In this document: piece by piece, positions 1 through 9,391 of the stretch
Layout of the letters: each line of letters starts with the position of its first letter
Position numbering within the stretch: the first letter of the stretch is position 1
Program-made: the position numbers and the translations under genes
NCBI GenBank assembly: GCA_905221605.1
Contig: CAJNDS010000172.1
Location: forward strand, 1 to 64,000
Direction of reading: 5' to 3'
Origin: Symbiodinium natans
Lineage: Eukaryota; Sar; Dinophyceae; Suessiales; Symbiodiniaceae
Length of the DNA stretch: 64,000 nt
The notes under the pieces: model-generated
Seen by the model: the letters and a program-made list of their open reading frames with translations, nothing else
What the model was told of the DNA's origin: nothing
Database searches by the model: none

Positions 1-3000
1 CAACACTGCTCTAAGCGCAATTTGCGCCTGCTTGAGCTTGCGACCGCCTGAGTGAGGGCTCACTCGAGGCAGCGCAGCAGATAGGGCATCATGGCACTTG
101 CTTTTGAACTGCTCAATGATTGGTGAGTCTCCTAGGGAGACTGATTTCTGAATGGCTTGCCTGGCTTGCACAAGCAACGAATGGTAGAAGGGAAGGTTGG
201 CCGCATGCGCATTTTCAAGGTCATGCAGGATAACGTTTAAAGCCCATTTGCCTCTCCAGCGCAGCAGTAGGCCAACTTTAGATAATATGGCGCCTATCTC
301 AGGATCCATTGCCCTAGGCGCTTTGATAAAATCAAAAACGCCCGCCATATGTTTGGCCTGAATCCAGGGACGCCTCAAAATAGTTGAGCTGGCAATAGCT
401 AATGCTTTGAGCATATGCCGTTTGGTGAAGGCGTACAAGGAATTGCAGAAAAGAGGGCAAGAGGCAATGAAGGCGGTATGGAATTGAATCCTGGCAGGCA
501 TTGATGCAGTAAGGGAAAGAGCTTGTTTATTCCTTCTCAACATATTGCACAAGGCCTTATCAAGGGTCAGCATGCGCAAGGAAACATCTGACATTTTCCT
601 TTGTCCAACCCAATGGATTTCATCAATAGACGTTGCTTGCTCCCATTCATATTTTGACATGCGGCCACGCAGGATAAAGCCCAACATTGTCGCAGTCTCA
701 GCAATAATCTTAGACCCCCAAGGCGTCATGTCGAGGAGAAGGATATCAGCAGTTTTGAAGGGCTTGTTGGTAAGAATAGAAGTTTTGCATTTGCATTTGC
801 AAGGCGATGCAATAATGCAAGCCAACAAAGCCTGGAAATTTTGCTGTTGTGTGCACATGCAAAGCAGCATATCGCTAGACAGGACGTAGCATTTGCTTCC
901 GCTTACTAAGAGCAGTCCGTGTCGCACGTCAAGCCTAGTCAAGGACATCCTCATTGCTTGGTCGAGGCTGTAGATGTTCTGTTGAAGCAGTAAGCACAAG
1001 GCTTGATGCAATGAGGGACCTCCAATGGTGAGAGTATTGCTCGGTGGAAGCTGTTTGGACTCAATCCAAGCGACACCAAATTGGGCTATGCATGCTCTGA
1101 CATCCCCAGGGAGAACCTGTAAAGAAATAAACCCTGCTTGGAAGCATTGGTGACGGAGAACTTGTAACCCCGCGCTGTGCGCTGGTTCGAAAGTTCTTTG
1201 TGCCTTTTCCACCCAATGCAGGCCTTTGGAGGCAGCGCTGTTATCGTCCATGTAAGCCGTTAGTCTTATGAAGGAAGAAATGTCGTGCAGCGCCCAAATC
1301 AAGGGATCTAAGGCGAGACAGAAAAGGACAACAGAAGTCGCCCTTCCCATAGCAAGGCCTTGGTGGATGGAGATAGGCTCGAGCAAGTAACCTTGCACTT
1401 TATGCTGGGTGCGCCTCCCAAACATAAGGTGGATGACGTAAGCTTTGATCCAGGCAGGGGCAGCTCTTGCCGCTAAGCACTGTAGTACCCACCAGGGATT
1501 TACCCGTTCAAAGGCCTTGGCAAAGTCGGAAAGCATGACTGTGTACTGGGCATCTTTGAGCTCCAAGTAGTGTTGCATTTGGGCATAATTTGCCTGTGGT
1601 TCTTTGAAGTGATTAAGAAGAGCCTGGGCAGGATGTAGCGAGTCTTTGAAAGACTCAGCAAGGACAGCGTAGATTGCGGAGTCAATGATTCGATCACAAG
1701 TATCGGGCATGTCTAGTGGCCTGTAGTTGTCCGCGTACGCACCCTTGTCTGCCTTGGGAATGAAGACTAAGGCCTGAAGCGGATGATCAGCTTGAGACAA
1801 GCACATCTCCCACATATGATCCCCAAGTAAGTTGGCAAAATAACTCGGATTTTGCCTATAGAAGGCATAGGGCACACCATCGGGACCCGGGGAAGAATCC
1901 TTGGTGGTAATAATGGCCTTGAAGATGATGCTTTCATCTGGTAAGTCAGCCGGCACGAAGGGGGCCCTTTGCGCATATGGCTGTAGGAGTTTGTCCCACT
2001 GGTTATCGTATTGACAAGGGAAGTGGTGCCAAAAGGCTCTAGTTGCCCTTAGTGCAGCATCAAACTGACTCATAGATGTGATCAGCTGGCCATTTTCGCT
2101 TCTGACCTGTTGCGAATCGATGATTCGAGGGCAGATTTTCCTGAAGGCCTGCCACTTAATTTTAGACTTATCAACCTGCAAATCTCTTTGAGCAACCAGG
2201 GAACGAAGACTTGGTGAGGGGGCAGTTTTCAGCTCTGCACCAAGGTGTAGCCGATTAAGCGCTTCTTGAAGCCAATGTCTCGGGAGCTCGGCTGAACCAT
2301 TACCTGACGGCGTGAAAGGGGGTATGGTGATATGCCTGGCTAAAGATGTGACGGTGCTTGCGTTGACACCGACAGTCGCACCAGTGCTCCTGTTCAAAAG
2401 GCGTACCAACTTCCTAATTAATGCAGCAATTGAGTTTCCAGCTTGGGCACGTAGGTTTGCATGCCACAAGAAACATGTGGCTTTTTGTGCAACAAGCGCG
2501 TCAGAAGGGCAGAGTTTTTGACCTTTGTTCTGCTCTTCAATCAAGCGGGCTTTAGTGCAATTAATTAGTTTACGAAGAAGAAGGTGCGAAGGGCTAGTCT
2601 CTGCAGCCTCGATGCCAGGTAAGTCAGTAGTCGCAGGTGGAACAGAGAAAGCCGCAGCAGGAACTGTCCGAACAGGTATCGCCGGGACATCTTTGTCAAG
2701 CTTATGCTTCGGCCGAAACCGAATCTTTACCAAGTGATGTCCTCCAGTTACTTTTTTGTGCTTCCAAGAGACAGAACAGATCTTGGCGGACAAGTACAGC
2801 GAGCTGGAAATAAGGTAATGGTCAAGGTGACTGCAGGTAGAGCCTTGCTCGAAAGTTGGCCCGTCAGACTTGCATTCAATCATGTCGCCTTGAGCAAGGA
2901 GATGTGCATACTCACCCTCCTTCTGCTGATTAACAGCATTGAAGTCCCCCCCAAGGACAACCACATGAGTTGCATCCTTGACAAAAGCACTAAGTGCAGG

Positions 3001-3690
3001 GAAAAGCTTCCCCCATTGATCAGGGTGCCAATAAACCGACAGGAGCCAGTAGCAGACAGCCCGAAATCTGACCAGTACGGCAAAGGCAAAACCAGGCACA
3101 AGGTCGACAGTTTCTACGACTTTATAGTCCTGTGGCAAACAGACAGCAACTCCTCCAGAGTGTCCAGATTCCTTCCAAATAGCGAGAGAGGCAATCGTAT
3201 TTATTCTGGCAGTTGCCTGTCTGAATCGGTGTAAACAGGCAGCATTCCATTTGGTTTCCTGCAAAAGCACGGGCGTTTGGTGAGCCAACGCACCAATGGT
3301 ACGAAGCTTGGCAAGGCCAATAGTGTCGAAGGTACACAGCGAGGTAACGTTCCAACTAACGACAGCCTGCAGCTTGCACGGCTCCTTTGGGATCGTGTCG
3401 AAGTAAGGAACAAGCCTGTCAGCTATGAGATTCAGTGCAAGTTCAAGCTCTTCTGTTGGGAGCTGAAGATTGATAGCAGCGATGAGGTTAAAAGGTCGGC
3501 TGTCATTGGCCATGAGAGCAAGCTTCAGCTCACGCATTGTGGGATAGGTGAGTGGCAGGTTGTAGGCAAGGAGAATGCTGTTGAGGGATCTGACACGTGC
3601 GCGATGTCTACGACAAGCAACATAGGCATTGAGGTGATCAAGGAAGGTCGTAGACCTTGCCTTGATCACCACGTCACGAATCGTCGTCAT
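1..3690 (-). CDS. LINE-1 ORF2: endonuclease-reverse transcriptase (runs off left edge)
   Basis: I translated the minus strand by hand. The frame is open from an ATG at 3690 to base 1 with no stop, so at least 1230 codons are visible and the C-terminus lies outside the window. An APE-type endonuclease starts near residue 110: VSWNVTSL (about 3360), LLQETKWNA (about 3258), LGGDFNAVNQQ (about 2955) and CSHLDHYLISSS (about 2830). The reverse transcriptase follows, with SPGPDGVPYAF (about 1890), FIPKADKG (about 1758), LSDFAKAFERV (about 1530), a QGLAMGRATS segment (about 1360) and the catalytic box AYMDDNS near 1257-1240. Most LINEs have FADD here, so YMDD is a small oddity. About 400 residues after the palm are unassigned. 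The ATG overlaps the ORF1 stop as ATGA (3687-3690). That this is a LINE polymerase is secure; the exact clade is not. Confidence 0.9.
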   Translation of the reverse strand, partial: MTTIRDVVIKARSTTFLDHLNAYVACRRHRARVRSLNSILLAYNLPLTYPTMRELKLALMANDSRPFNLIAAINLQLPTEELELALNLIADRLVPYFDTIPKEPCKLQAVVSWNVTSLCTFDTIGLAKLRTIGALAHQTPVLLQETKWNAACLHRFRQATARINTIASLAIWKESGHSGGVAVCLPQDYKVVETVDLVPGFAFAVLVRFRAVCYWLLSVYWHPDQWGKLFPALSAFVKDATHVVVLGGDFNAVNQQKEGEYAHLLAQGDMIECKSDGPTFEQGSTCSHLDHYLISSSLYLSAKICSVSWKHKKVTGGHHLVKIRFRPKHKLDKDVPAIPVRTVPAAAFSVPPATTDLPGIEAAETSPSHLLLRKLINCTKARLIEEQNKGQKLCPSDALVAQKATCFLWHANLRAQAGNSIAALIRKLVRLLNRSTGATVGVNASTVTSLARHITIPPFTPSGNGSAELPRHWLQEALNRLHLGAELKTAPSPSLRSLVAQRDLQVDKSKIKWQAFRKICPRIIDSQQVRSENGQLITSMSQFDAALRATRAFWHHFPCQYDNQWDKLLQPYAQRAPFVPADLPDESIIFKAIITTKDSSPGPDGVPYAFYRQNPSYFANLLGDHMWEMCLSQADHPLQALVFIPKADKGAYADNYRPLDMPDTCDRIIDSAIYAVLAESFKDSLHPAQALLNHFKEPQANYAQMQHYLELKDAQYTVMLSDFAKAFERVNPWWVLQCLAARAAPAWIKAYVIHLMFGRRTQHKVQGYLLEPISIHQGLAMGRATSVVLFCLALDPLIWALHDISSFIRLTAYMDDNSAASKGLHWVEKAQRTFEPAHSAGLQVLRHQCFQAGFISLQVLPGDVRACIAQFGVAWIESKQLPPSNTLTIGGPSLHQALCLLLQQNIYSLDQAMRMSLTRLDVRHGLLLVSGSKCYVLSSDMLLCMCTQQQNFQALLACIIASPCKCKCKTSILTNKPFKTADILLLDMTPWGSKIIAETATMLGFILRGRMSKYEWEQATSIDEIHWVGQRKMSDVSLRMLTLDKALCNMLRRNKQALSLTASMPARIQFHTAFIASCPLFCNSLYAFTKRHMLKALAIASSTILRRPWIQAKHMAGVFDFIKAPRAMDPEIGAILSKVGLLLRWRGKWALNVILHDLENAHAANLPFYHSLLVQARQAIQKSVSLGDSPIIEQFKSKCHDALSAALPRVSPHSGGRKLKQAQIALRAVL

Positions 3691-4532
3691 AGGGGCAAAG
3701 GGTCCCGATGGACCCCATAGAAGCAATGGTAGACAGCAGGTTGCCGATCGTAGACATAAATGCGCAGTGCCTTTTCTTGGGTGGGAATTGTGGAGGGGAT
3801 GTTGTTGTGGGTGACAGTCTGTTCATGCACCGTACCTTGCTTATATGTGGTGTAATGTGCGCCTCGTGCATCAATACCAATATACACAGCCTGTCGACAC
3901 GGTAGAGCAAGCTTAGCAAAGCAAGAGAAGTCGCGCAAGACCTCGCTAAGCCAGGCTTCGTTCGAGTTGCAATCTGAAGCAAAGGCTTTACTGGTATGAT
4001 TCTCAGCAAAGTATGGGGTTAAGAAGAGCGCAAAGAGTTCCCTTTGCCCAAGGTAAGGGGAACAGAGGATAGTATGGCCGTGCAAATGCAAGGCAGCTTC
4101 GTTGCCCTCAAATATCAGACAAGGCGTAGGTAGCTGGCTGTTCTCTTCGATTACTTTGTGAAGGAAGGTGCCAGGGCTGGCTCCTCTTCGTTCAATGTCA
4201 ACGACCTCAATGATCGATGCTTGGGTAAGCGCATGCACAGTATCACGAGCCTGGGAAGCATTGAGCATTGCTAAGGCACATTGATCATCTTGTTCGACAT
4301 ATAGGAAGAAGTCGACTGGCGGAGACTTCTTCTTGCCGGCGTTGGCATCTTTCAAGTGCTGCACATAGAGAGTATTTTGCTGTCCCTTTACAAGGAGGAA
4401 TTGAGGGATGAACTCGTCTCTATACGCGACAAACTCAAGATGCAACGCTTTGAGAAAGCTGATCAGGCACCACCCTTGTGCAGGGAAGTCAAGAAAGTGT
4501 AAGGCAAACTTGGCTGCCACTGCAACAGATGT
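3687..4532 (-). CDS. LINE-1 ORF1, 5'-truncated, unknown protein
   Basis: This minus-strand frame reads 278 codons from a GTG at 4520 to a TGA at 3687-3689, and stays open upstream into the flanking repeat, so the true start is missing. The protein has no zinc knuckle or RRM that I can see. It contains a KKKSPPVDFFLYVEQDD segment and a conserved-looking C-terminal half (AVYIGIDARGAHYTTYKQG). It directly precedes the endonuclease-RT frame in the same direction and shares four bases with it (ATGA). That is why I take it as the first ORF of the same LINE. The left border of the 1.5-kb inverted-repeat element (4534) cuts it off. Either that element inserted into the ORF or the LINE was 5'-truncated there. 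Function is not recognised. Confidence 0.65.
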   Translation of the reverse strand, partial: TSVAVAAKFALHFLDFPAQGWCLISFLKALHLEFVAYRDEFIPQFLLVKGQQNTLYVQHLKDANAGKKKSPPVDFFLYVEQDDQCALAMLNASQARDTVHALTQASIIEVVDIERRGASPGTFLHKVIEENSQLPTPCLIFEGNEAALHLHGHTILCSPYLGQRELFALFLTPYFAENHTSKAFASDCNSNEAWLSEVLRDFSCFAKLALPCRQAVYIGIDARGAHYTTYKQGTVHEQTVTHNNIPSTIPTQEKALRIYVYDRQPAVYHCFYGVHRDPLPL

Positions 4533-4533
4533 A

Positions 4534-6013
4534 CTGTGGAGGTTACTTCGGCTTTCCTACCTTTTGGAGCTGATTTCTTGCCCTCTTTTTGTGTCTCCAA
4601 ATCCACACACCTTTCACCACCCGCACACTTCCACACTTGAACAGCCAGCAGAACCCAGCTAAAGCCACTTTGCACCCACGACACACACCACACTCCATGA
4701 CACACACGACTCTCTGCCAAAACGCGGAAAACCACAACACACCACACCCATTCACAATGAAAAAACGAGGTAAACACACACAGACACCACTGCAAGGTCA
4801 CTGGTTTTTTTTTTGGTGTCACTTCTAAGACTCCATGCGTTACCACTTTTTACCCACACACTGCCACACACTGACACTTTCCTTGCACACTGAAGCCAAA
4901 GACATGCACCCGCAAACCAACCCACTTTGCAACCACAAATGCTCACACACACACACACACATCCACAACACTCTTGCACATGCACACAGAAAAACAGCCG
5001 AAACCACAAAAGGCACATTCTTATGGATATCTTAAGTTCCGATTGCAATTTTTTTCACTGTCTTTCTGGTCAATCAACAGCTTACCGGGCTGACAGCACT
5101 TACCAAAACACTTGCTGAACGATCTGTTTGTGTTTTGGTTCAGGGCGGTTTCTCGAAACTCTCTCTTTCTAAAGCTTGCAACTTAACCGAGAGATCATTC
5201 CGACAAAAAACAAAGAAACCATTGAGCAAAAGCAAGAGAAAAATTCTGTTCAGACGGGCAAAGGCAATTTGAACTAAAAAACAAAAAGTGTTGCTGCGCA
5301 TGATCTGCTGAATCTGAAGAAAGTTGTCTAAGTTTCACGACTCTGGCTTCTTTCCAGTGTTTTCTCGATTTCTCCAAAGTTCAAAAAGAAAAACCAATGT
5401 TTTTGCAGTTCTTGCTAACATTGAAAAAAACAATCACACTGACCTCTCCTTATTCATGGCCGACTTAAGAGTCGCCCAGCCTCGATTTCCATTCCATTCG
5501 ACTTTTTTTGATGTCTTTGATTTTCCAAAATGGCCAAACAGAAATTCAAGGCACACTGAAATTTGACAGAAGATTGAGCAGAAGAAACTCTGCTTTCTTT
5601 CAGGCTGGGTGCCCTTAATTCTTTGTCTTTCGTTTTTGGTTGCGTGTTGCAATTCTTCCCTGGATTCAGCACCATTCAACGAATTTTCAAAATTTCTGAA
5701 GTCTCCGAAAATGTTGAAAAAAACCCTTAAAATCAACACTTGATCAGTTACATTTGTTGAATTTACTCTGGTGTTTTGCTCGCTTCGCTTGCACTTATTC
5801 ACGGCTTGGGCGTTGCGCGCAACCTTAACGAATCAACACCACGGTTGAACTCGTCTCGTCCTGCAGTTGATGTCTGTCCAAACGTTGACTCTGCACCCTT
5901 CTTTTCTCCTCTTCTGCCTTCAGGCCTTGCACCAAAACCTGGAGAATCTGAAACCCAAGATGAGGGGCAGCAGAATTGATCGAAAAGGTAGGAAGCTCCA
6001 GTGACCTCCACAG
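4534..6013. mobile_element. Terminal-inverted-repeat element, copy 1 (non-autonomous)
   Basis: The segment begins CTGTGGAGGTTAC and ends GTGACCTCCACAG. The inverted match continues for about 30 bp through the TTCCTACCTTTT block near 4555 and its complement near 5985, with a few mismatches. A second copy at 6518-7986 is almost identical base for base apart from short indels. No long credible ORF is present; the interior has a (CA)n run near 4947-4964 and AT-rich DNA. I could not find a convincing target duplication (left flank GATGTA, right flank TTAGAA). The best reading is a non-autonomous DNA transposon moved by an enzyme coded elsewhere. Confidence 0.65.
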
Positions 6014-6517
6014 TTAGAAAAAGTTCCGGTGCCAAACAAGTTCACACTTTGCCGCCTTTGCTGCCTGCTGTTCCAATTTTGGGGGAAGACTGACACAGAC
6101 TTAGACTGGAACCGACTGAGAGGCTTATTTGTTATACTCGCAACGAGGAGCTGACAGCCAGATCTGGCTTCCCGTGTGTGAAAAAAACGCCGCAACTGGG
6201 CCCAAAAATGGCTCCTAAACTTGGGTTCCAATTTGAGGCTCCAACCTGGGTGGCCTTGTATGTTCACACAGGAAATCCAAAATCTAGGACCCGTTTCAGT
6301 GCCCAGAATTGAGCTGCTTTTGGAACCCATTTGAGTTCAATCATAATTGAAATCAACTCACAGACAAACAAGATTTTTTCTATTCGATACTGTTTGCATC
6401 AACACTCAAGAAAACAAAAAACGCCGTCGATACGCGTGTTCTTGGCTTTGCTAAACTTGTCTTTAGCTGGCATTACGACAAAGCACTCTGCATTGTTCGC
6501 GTGCAATCTTTCTTGCA
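6014..6517. other. Spacer between the two inverted-repeat elements
   Basis: About 500 bp of unique sequence separates the two copies and is not repeated after copy 2, so the pair is not a plain tandem duplication. The minus strand near 6420-6510 reads a short protein-like stretch (AECFVVMPAKDKFSKAKN) that may be a fragment of a coding region. Nothing else was recognised. Confidence 0.4.
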
Positions 6518-7986
6518 CTGTGGAGGTTACTTCGGCTTTCCTACCTTTTGGAGCTGATTTCTTGTCCTCTTTTTGTGTCTCCAAATCCACACACCTTTCA
6601 CCACCCGCACACTTCCACACTTGAACAGCCAGCAGAACCCAGCTAAAGCCACTTTGCACCCACGACACACACCACACTCCATGACACACACGACTCTCTG
6701 CCAAAACGCGGAAAACCACAACACACCACACCCATTCACAATGAAAAAACGAGGTAAACACACACAGACACCACTGCAAGGTCACTGGTTTTTTTTTTTG
6801 GTGTCACTTCTAAGACTCCATGCGTTACCACTTTTTACCCACACACTGCCACACACTGACACTTTCCTTGCACACTGAAGCCAAAGACATGCACCCGCAA
6901 ACCAACCCACTTTGCAACCACAAATGCTCACACACACACACACATCCACAACACTCTTGCACATGCACACAGAAAAACAGCCGAAACCACAAAATGCACA
7001 TTCTTATGGATATCTTAAGTTCCGATTGCAATTTTTTTTCACTGTCTTTCTGGTCAGCTTACCGGGCTGACAGCACTCACCAAAACACTTGCTGAACGAT
7101 CTGTTTGTGTTTTGGTTCAGGGCGGTTTCTCGAAACTCTCTCTCTCTAAAGCTTGCAACTTAACCGAGAGATCATTCCGACAAAAAACAAAGAAACCATT
7201 GAGCAAAAGCAAGAGAAAAATTCTGTTCAGACGGGCAAAGGCAATTTGAACTAAAAACAAAAAGTGTTGCTGCGCATGATCTGCTGAATCTGAAGAAAGT
7301 TGTCTAAGTTTCACGACTCTGGCTTCTTTCCAGTGTTTTCTCGATTTCTCCAAAGTTCAAAAAGAAAAACCAATGTTTTTGCAGTTCTTGCTAACATTGA
7401 AAAAAACAATCACACTGACCTCTCCTTATTCATGGCCGACTTAAGAGTCGCCCAGCCTCGATTTCCATTCCATTCGACTTTTTTTGATGTCTTTGATTTT
7501 CCAAAATGGCCAAACAGAAATTCAAGGCACACTGAAATTTGACAGAAGATTGAGCAGAAGAAACTCTGCTTTCTTTCAGGCTGGGTGCCCTTAATTCTTT
7601 GTCTTTCGTTTTTGGTTGCGTGTTGCAATTCTTCCCTATTCAGCACCATTCAACGAATTTTCAAAATTTCTAAAGTCTCCGAAAATGTTGAAAAAACCCT
7701 TAAAATCAACACTTGATCAGTTAAATTTGTTGAATTTACTCTGGTGTTTTGCTCGCTTCGCTTGCACTTATTTACGGCTTGGGCGTTGCGCGCAACCTTA
7801 ACAAATCAACACCACGGTTGAACTTGTCTCGTCCTGCAGTTGATGTCTGTCCAAACGTTGACTCTGCACCCTTCTTTTCTCCTCTTCTGCCTTCAGGCCT
7901 TGCACCAAAACCTGGAGAATCTAAACCCAAGATGAGGGGCAGCAGAATTGATCGAAAAGGTAGGGAAGCTCCAGTGACCTCCACAG
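6518..7986. mobile_element. Terminal-inverted-repeat element, copy 2
   Basis: This is the second copy of the element at 4534, in the same orientation, with the same CTGTGGAGG / CCTCCACAG ends. Differences seen by eye are an 8-bp deletion in the stretch after the TTTTTTTTCACTGTC run (near 7045), a shortened CCCTATTC near 7635 and scattered single changes. That suggests recent movement or gene conversion. Left flank TCTTGCA and right flank CTCGCGG give no target duplication. Confidence 0.65.
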
Positions 7987-8872
7987 CTCGCGGCGTCCTA
8001 GGCTGCAGGTTGAACCTCTGCGAGCTACCAGGCTAGAAAGGTTGACATCTTGGAAACGCTACGCTCAGGCAACAACGCTCAGAGCTCCAGTCTGTCTTGC
8101 TTGTCAACCCCAGTAGAAATTTTCTTCAGAATTTGAAGAAGAAAGACCAAACCCAAAACCTTGTACCCTGAAAACCGAACTTCTTTCTCAGCCTTTTAAA
8201 TTTGTACAAGCTTGGTTTAAAATCAAAACGTTCTTTTGAAACCCATGACCAGCATTGCGTGTGCAAATGGGGAGGTTGCAAAAACCCACAACGTCAGCAT
8301 TGTGTGTGCACACGCTTCAAAATTGAAGCGTCTTTTTTGAAACTCACAATAAACTCTAAATCCAAAAAAATCCAACTCTTAAAACTCTACTTCCCCCTTT
8401 GCCATTGTGTGTAACGGCGCCACTTCCCCCTTCTGCTTTATAAGTTTTGCACGTTGCTTCAAAAATCAAAAGATTTTTTTTAAAATCCATAAATTTTCCA
8501 CCCTAAATCCGAAAAAACCTAAACCCTGCATAAAAACCCCACAAACTCTAAACCCTAAAAGTCCAGAAAACCTAAACTCCAAAAAAACCATAACCCAAAA
8601 AAAACTCTTGCCCTCCAGCCCGGTTTTGCAACCAAAAAGATTGTTCAGGCTTGAGGACCTCTTCTGGTCTTTCCCATTTGGGACTTGTTCATAGCCGCAC
8701 AGACAAGCCAGATAAGACACGTCCTGGCAGAAGCGGGATTGAAACCAGTGGTGCGAAGCACTCTCCATGGCAATTTTTTCAAATTCTCCGTGGCAATTTT
8801 TTCAAATTTTTCAAAATGCAAGTTTCAGCACTTTTCAAGGTTTTTGGAGTTAATTTTCGCTGTTTGCAGGCG
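7987..8872. other. Intergenic DNA with degenerate telomere-like motifs
   Basis: No credible gene is seen. Between about 8500 and 8600 there are scattered CCTAAACCC and CTAAACCCTAAA motifs, a decayed version of the telomere-type repeat found further right. The segment ends at the target site of the copia element (TCGCT, 8873-8877). Confidence 0.5.
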
Positions 8873-8877
8873 TCGCT
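8873..8877. repeat. Target-site duplication of copia-1, left (TCGCT)
   Basis: TCGCT immediately precedes the LTR start TGTGAAAAC. The identical five bases follow the other LTR at 18310-18314. Five base pairs is the usual duplication length for copia integrases. Confidence 0.9.
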
Positions 8878-9276
8878 TGTGAAAACACAGCAGCAGCGCG
8901 CTGAACCCTCTTTTTCTCACGACTTGAGCCAAAGTCATAAGCCGGAGGCTGCGTCAGTGAAACTCTTTACACACAGGTGAAAACTCTGCTCTGCCACGTG
9001 TTCTCCACAGCCACAAAACAAACTCAAACGTCAGTGGGAGTTCTCGGGACCTACCCAACTACACCTAAAGCAAGCAAAAACGTGCACAGTCACTTCTACA
9101 GCTTCCAGACACACATCCCTACAACTCAAGCACTTCAAAAGGCTTTCCCACTTAAAACAGCACTCCCGTCGAGCCTCCAAGGCACAACTACGGAGTTCCT
9201 ACAACTACACACACACAACTCTGAGCCAGCATGCAGGACAACAAAGTTAACATGTCCTTAGACAGGAACTTTCACA
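8878..9276 (-). repeat. copia-1 3' LTR
   Basis: A 399-bp direct repeat of 17923-18309, starting TGTGAAA and ending TTTCACA (a TG...CA terminus inside a short inverted repeat). On the sense strand it contains CTTTGGCTCAAG, matching the 3' end of the dinoflagellate spliced leader. Confidence 0.92.
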
Positions 9277-9286
9277 CCCCCGCTTG
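9277..9286 (-). promoter_or_regulatory. Polypurine tract of copia-1
   Basis: On the sense (minus) strand the bases next to the 3' LTR read CCAAGCGGGGG. A purine-rich run in this position primes plus-strand DNA synthesis in LTR retrotransposons. Confidence 0.6.
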
Positions 9287-9391
9287 GACTGTAATGCCTC
9301 AGAGCCACGCACTTCTTCACAGCTCGGTGTTTCCAGTGCTTAAACATCTCATCCCAGGCAAAGTCCGAAAGCGAGCACTCCTACTGCCGAC

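Noticed and set aside
4534-7986. LTR retrotransposon with 1.48-kb LTRs around 500 bp (TG...CA ends)
   Set aside because: The ends form a 30-bp inverted repeat, no primer site or polypurine tract adjoins them, and the outer flanks show no target duplication.
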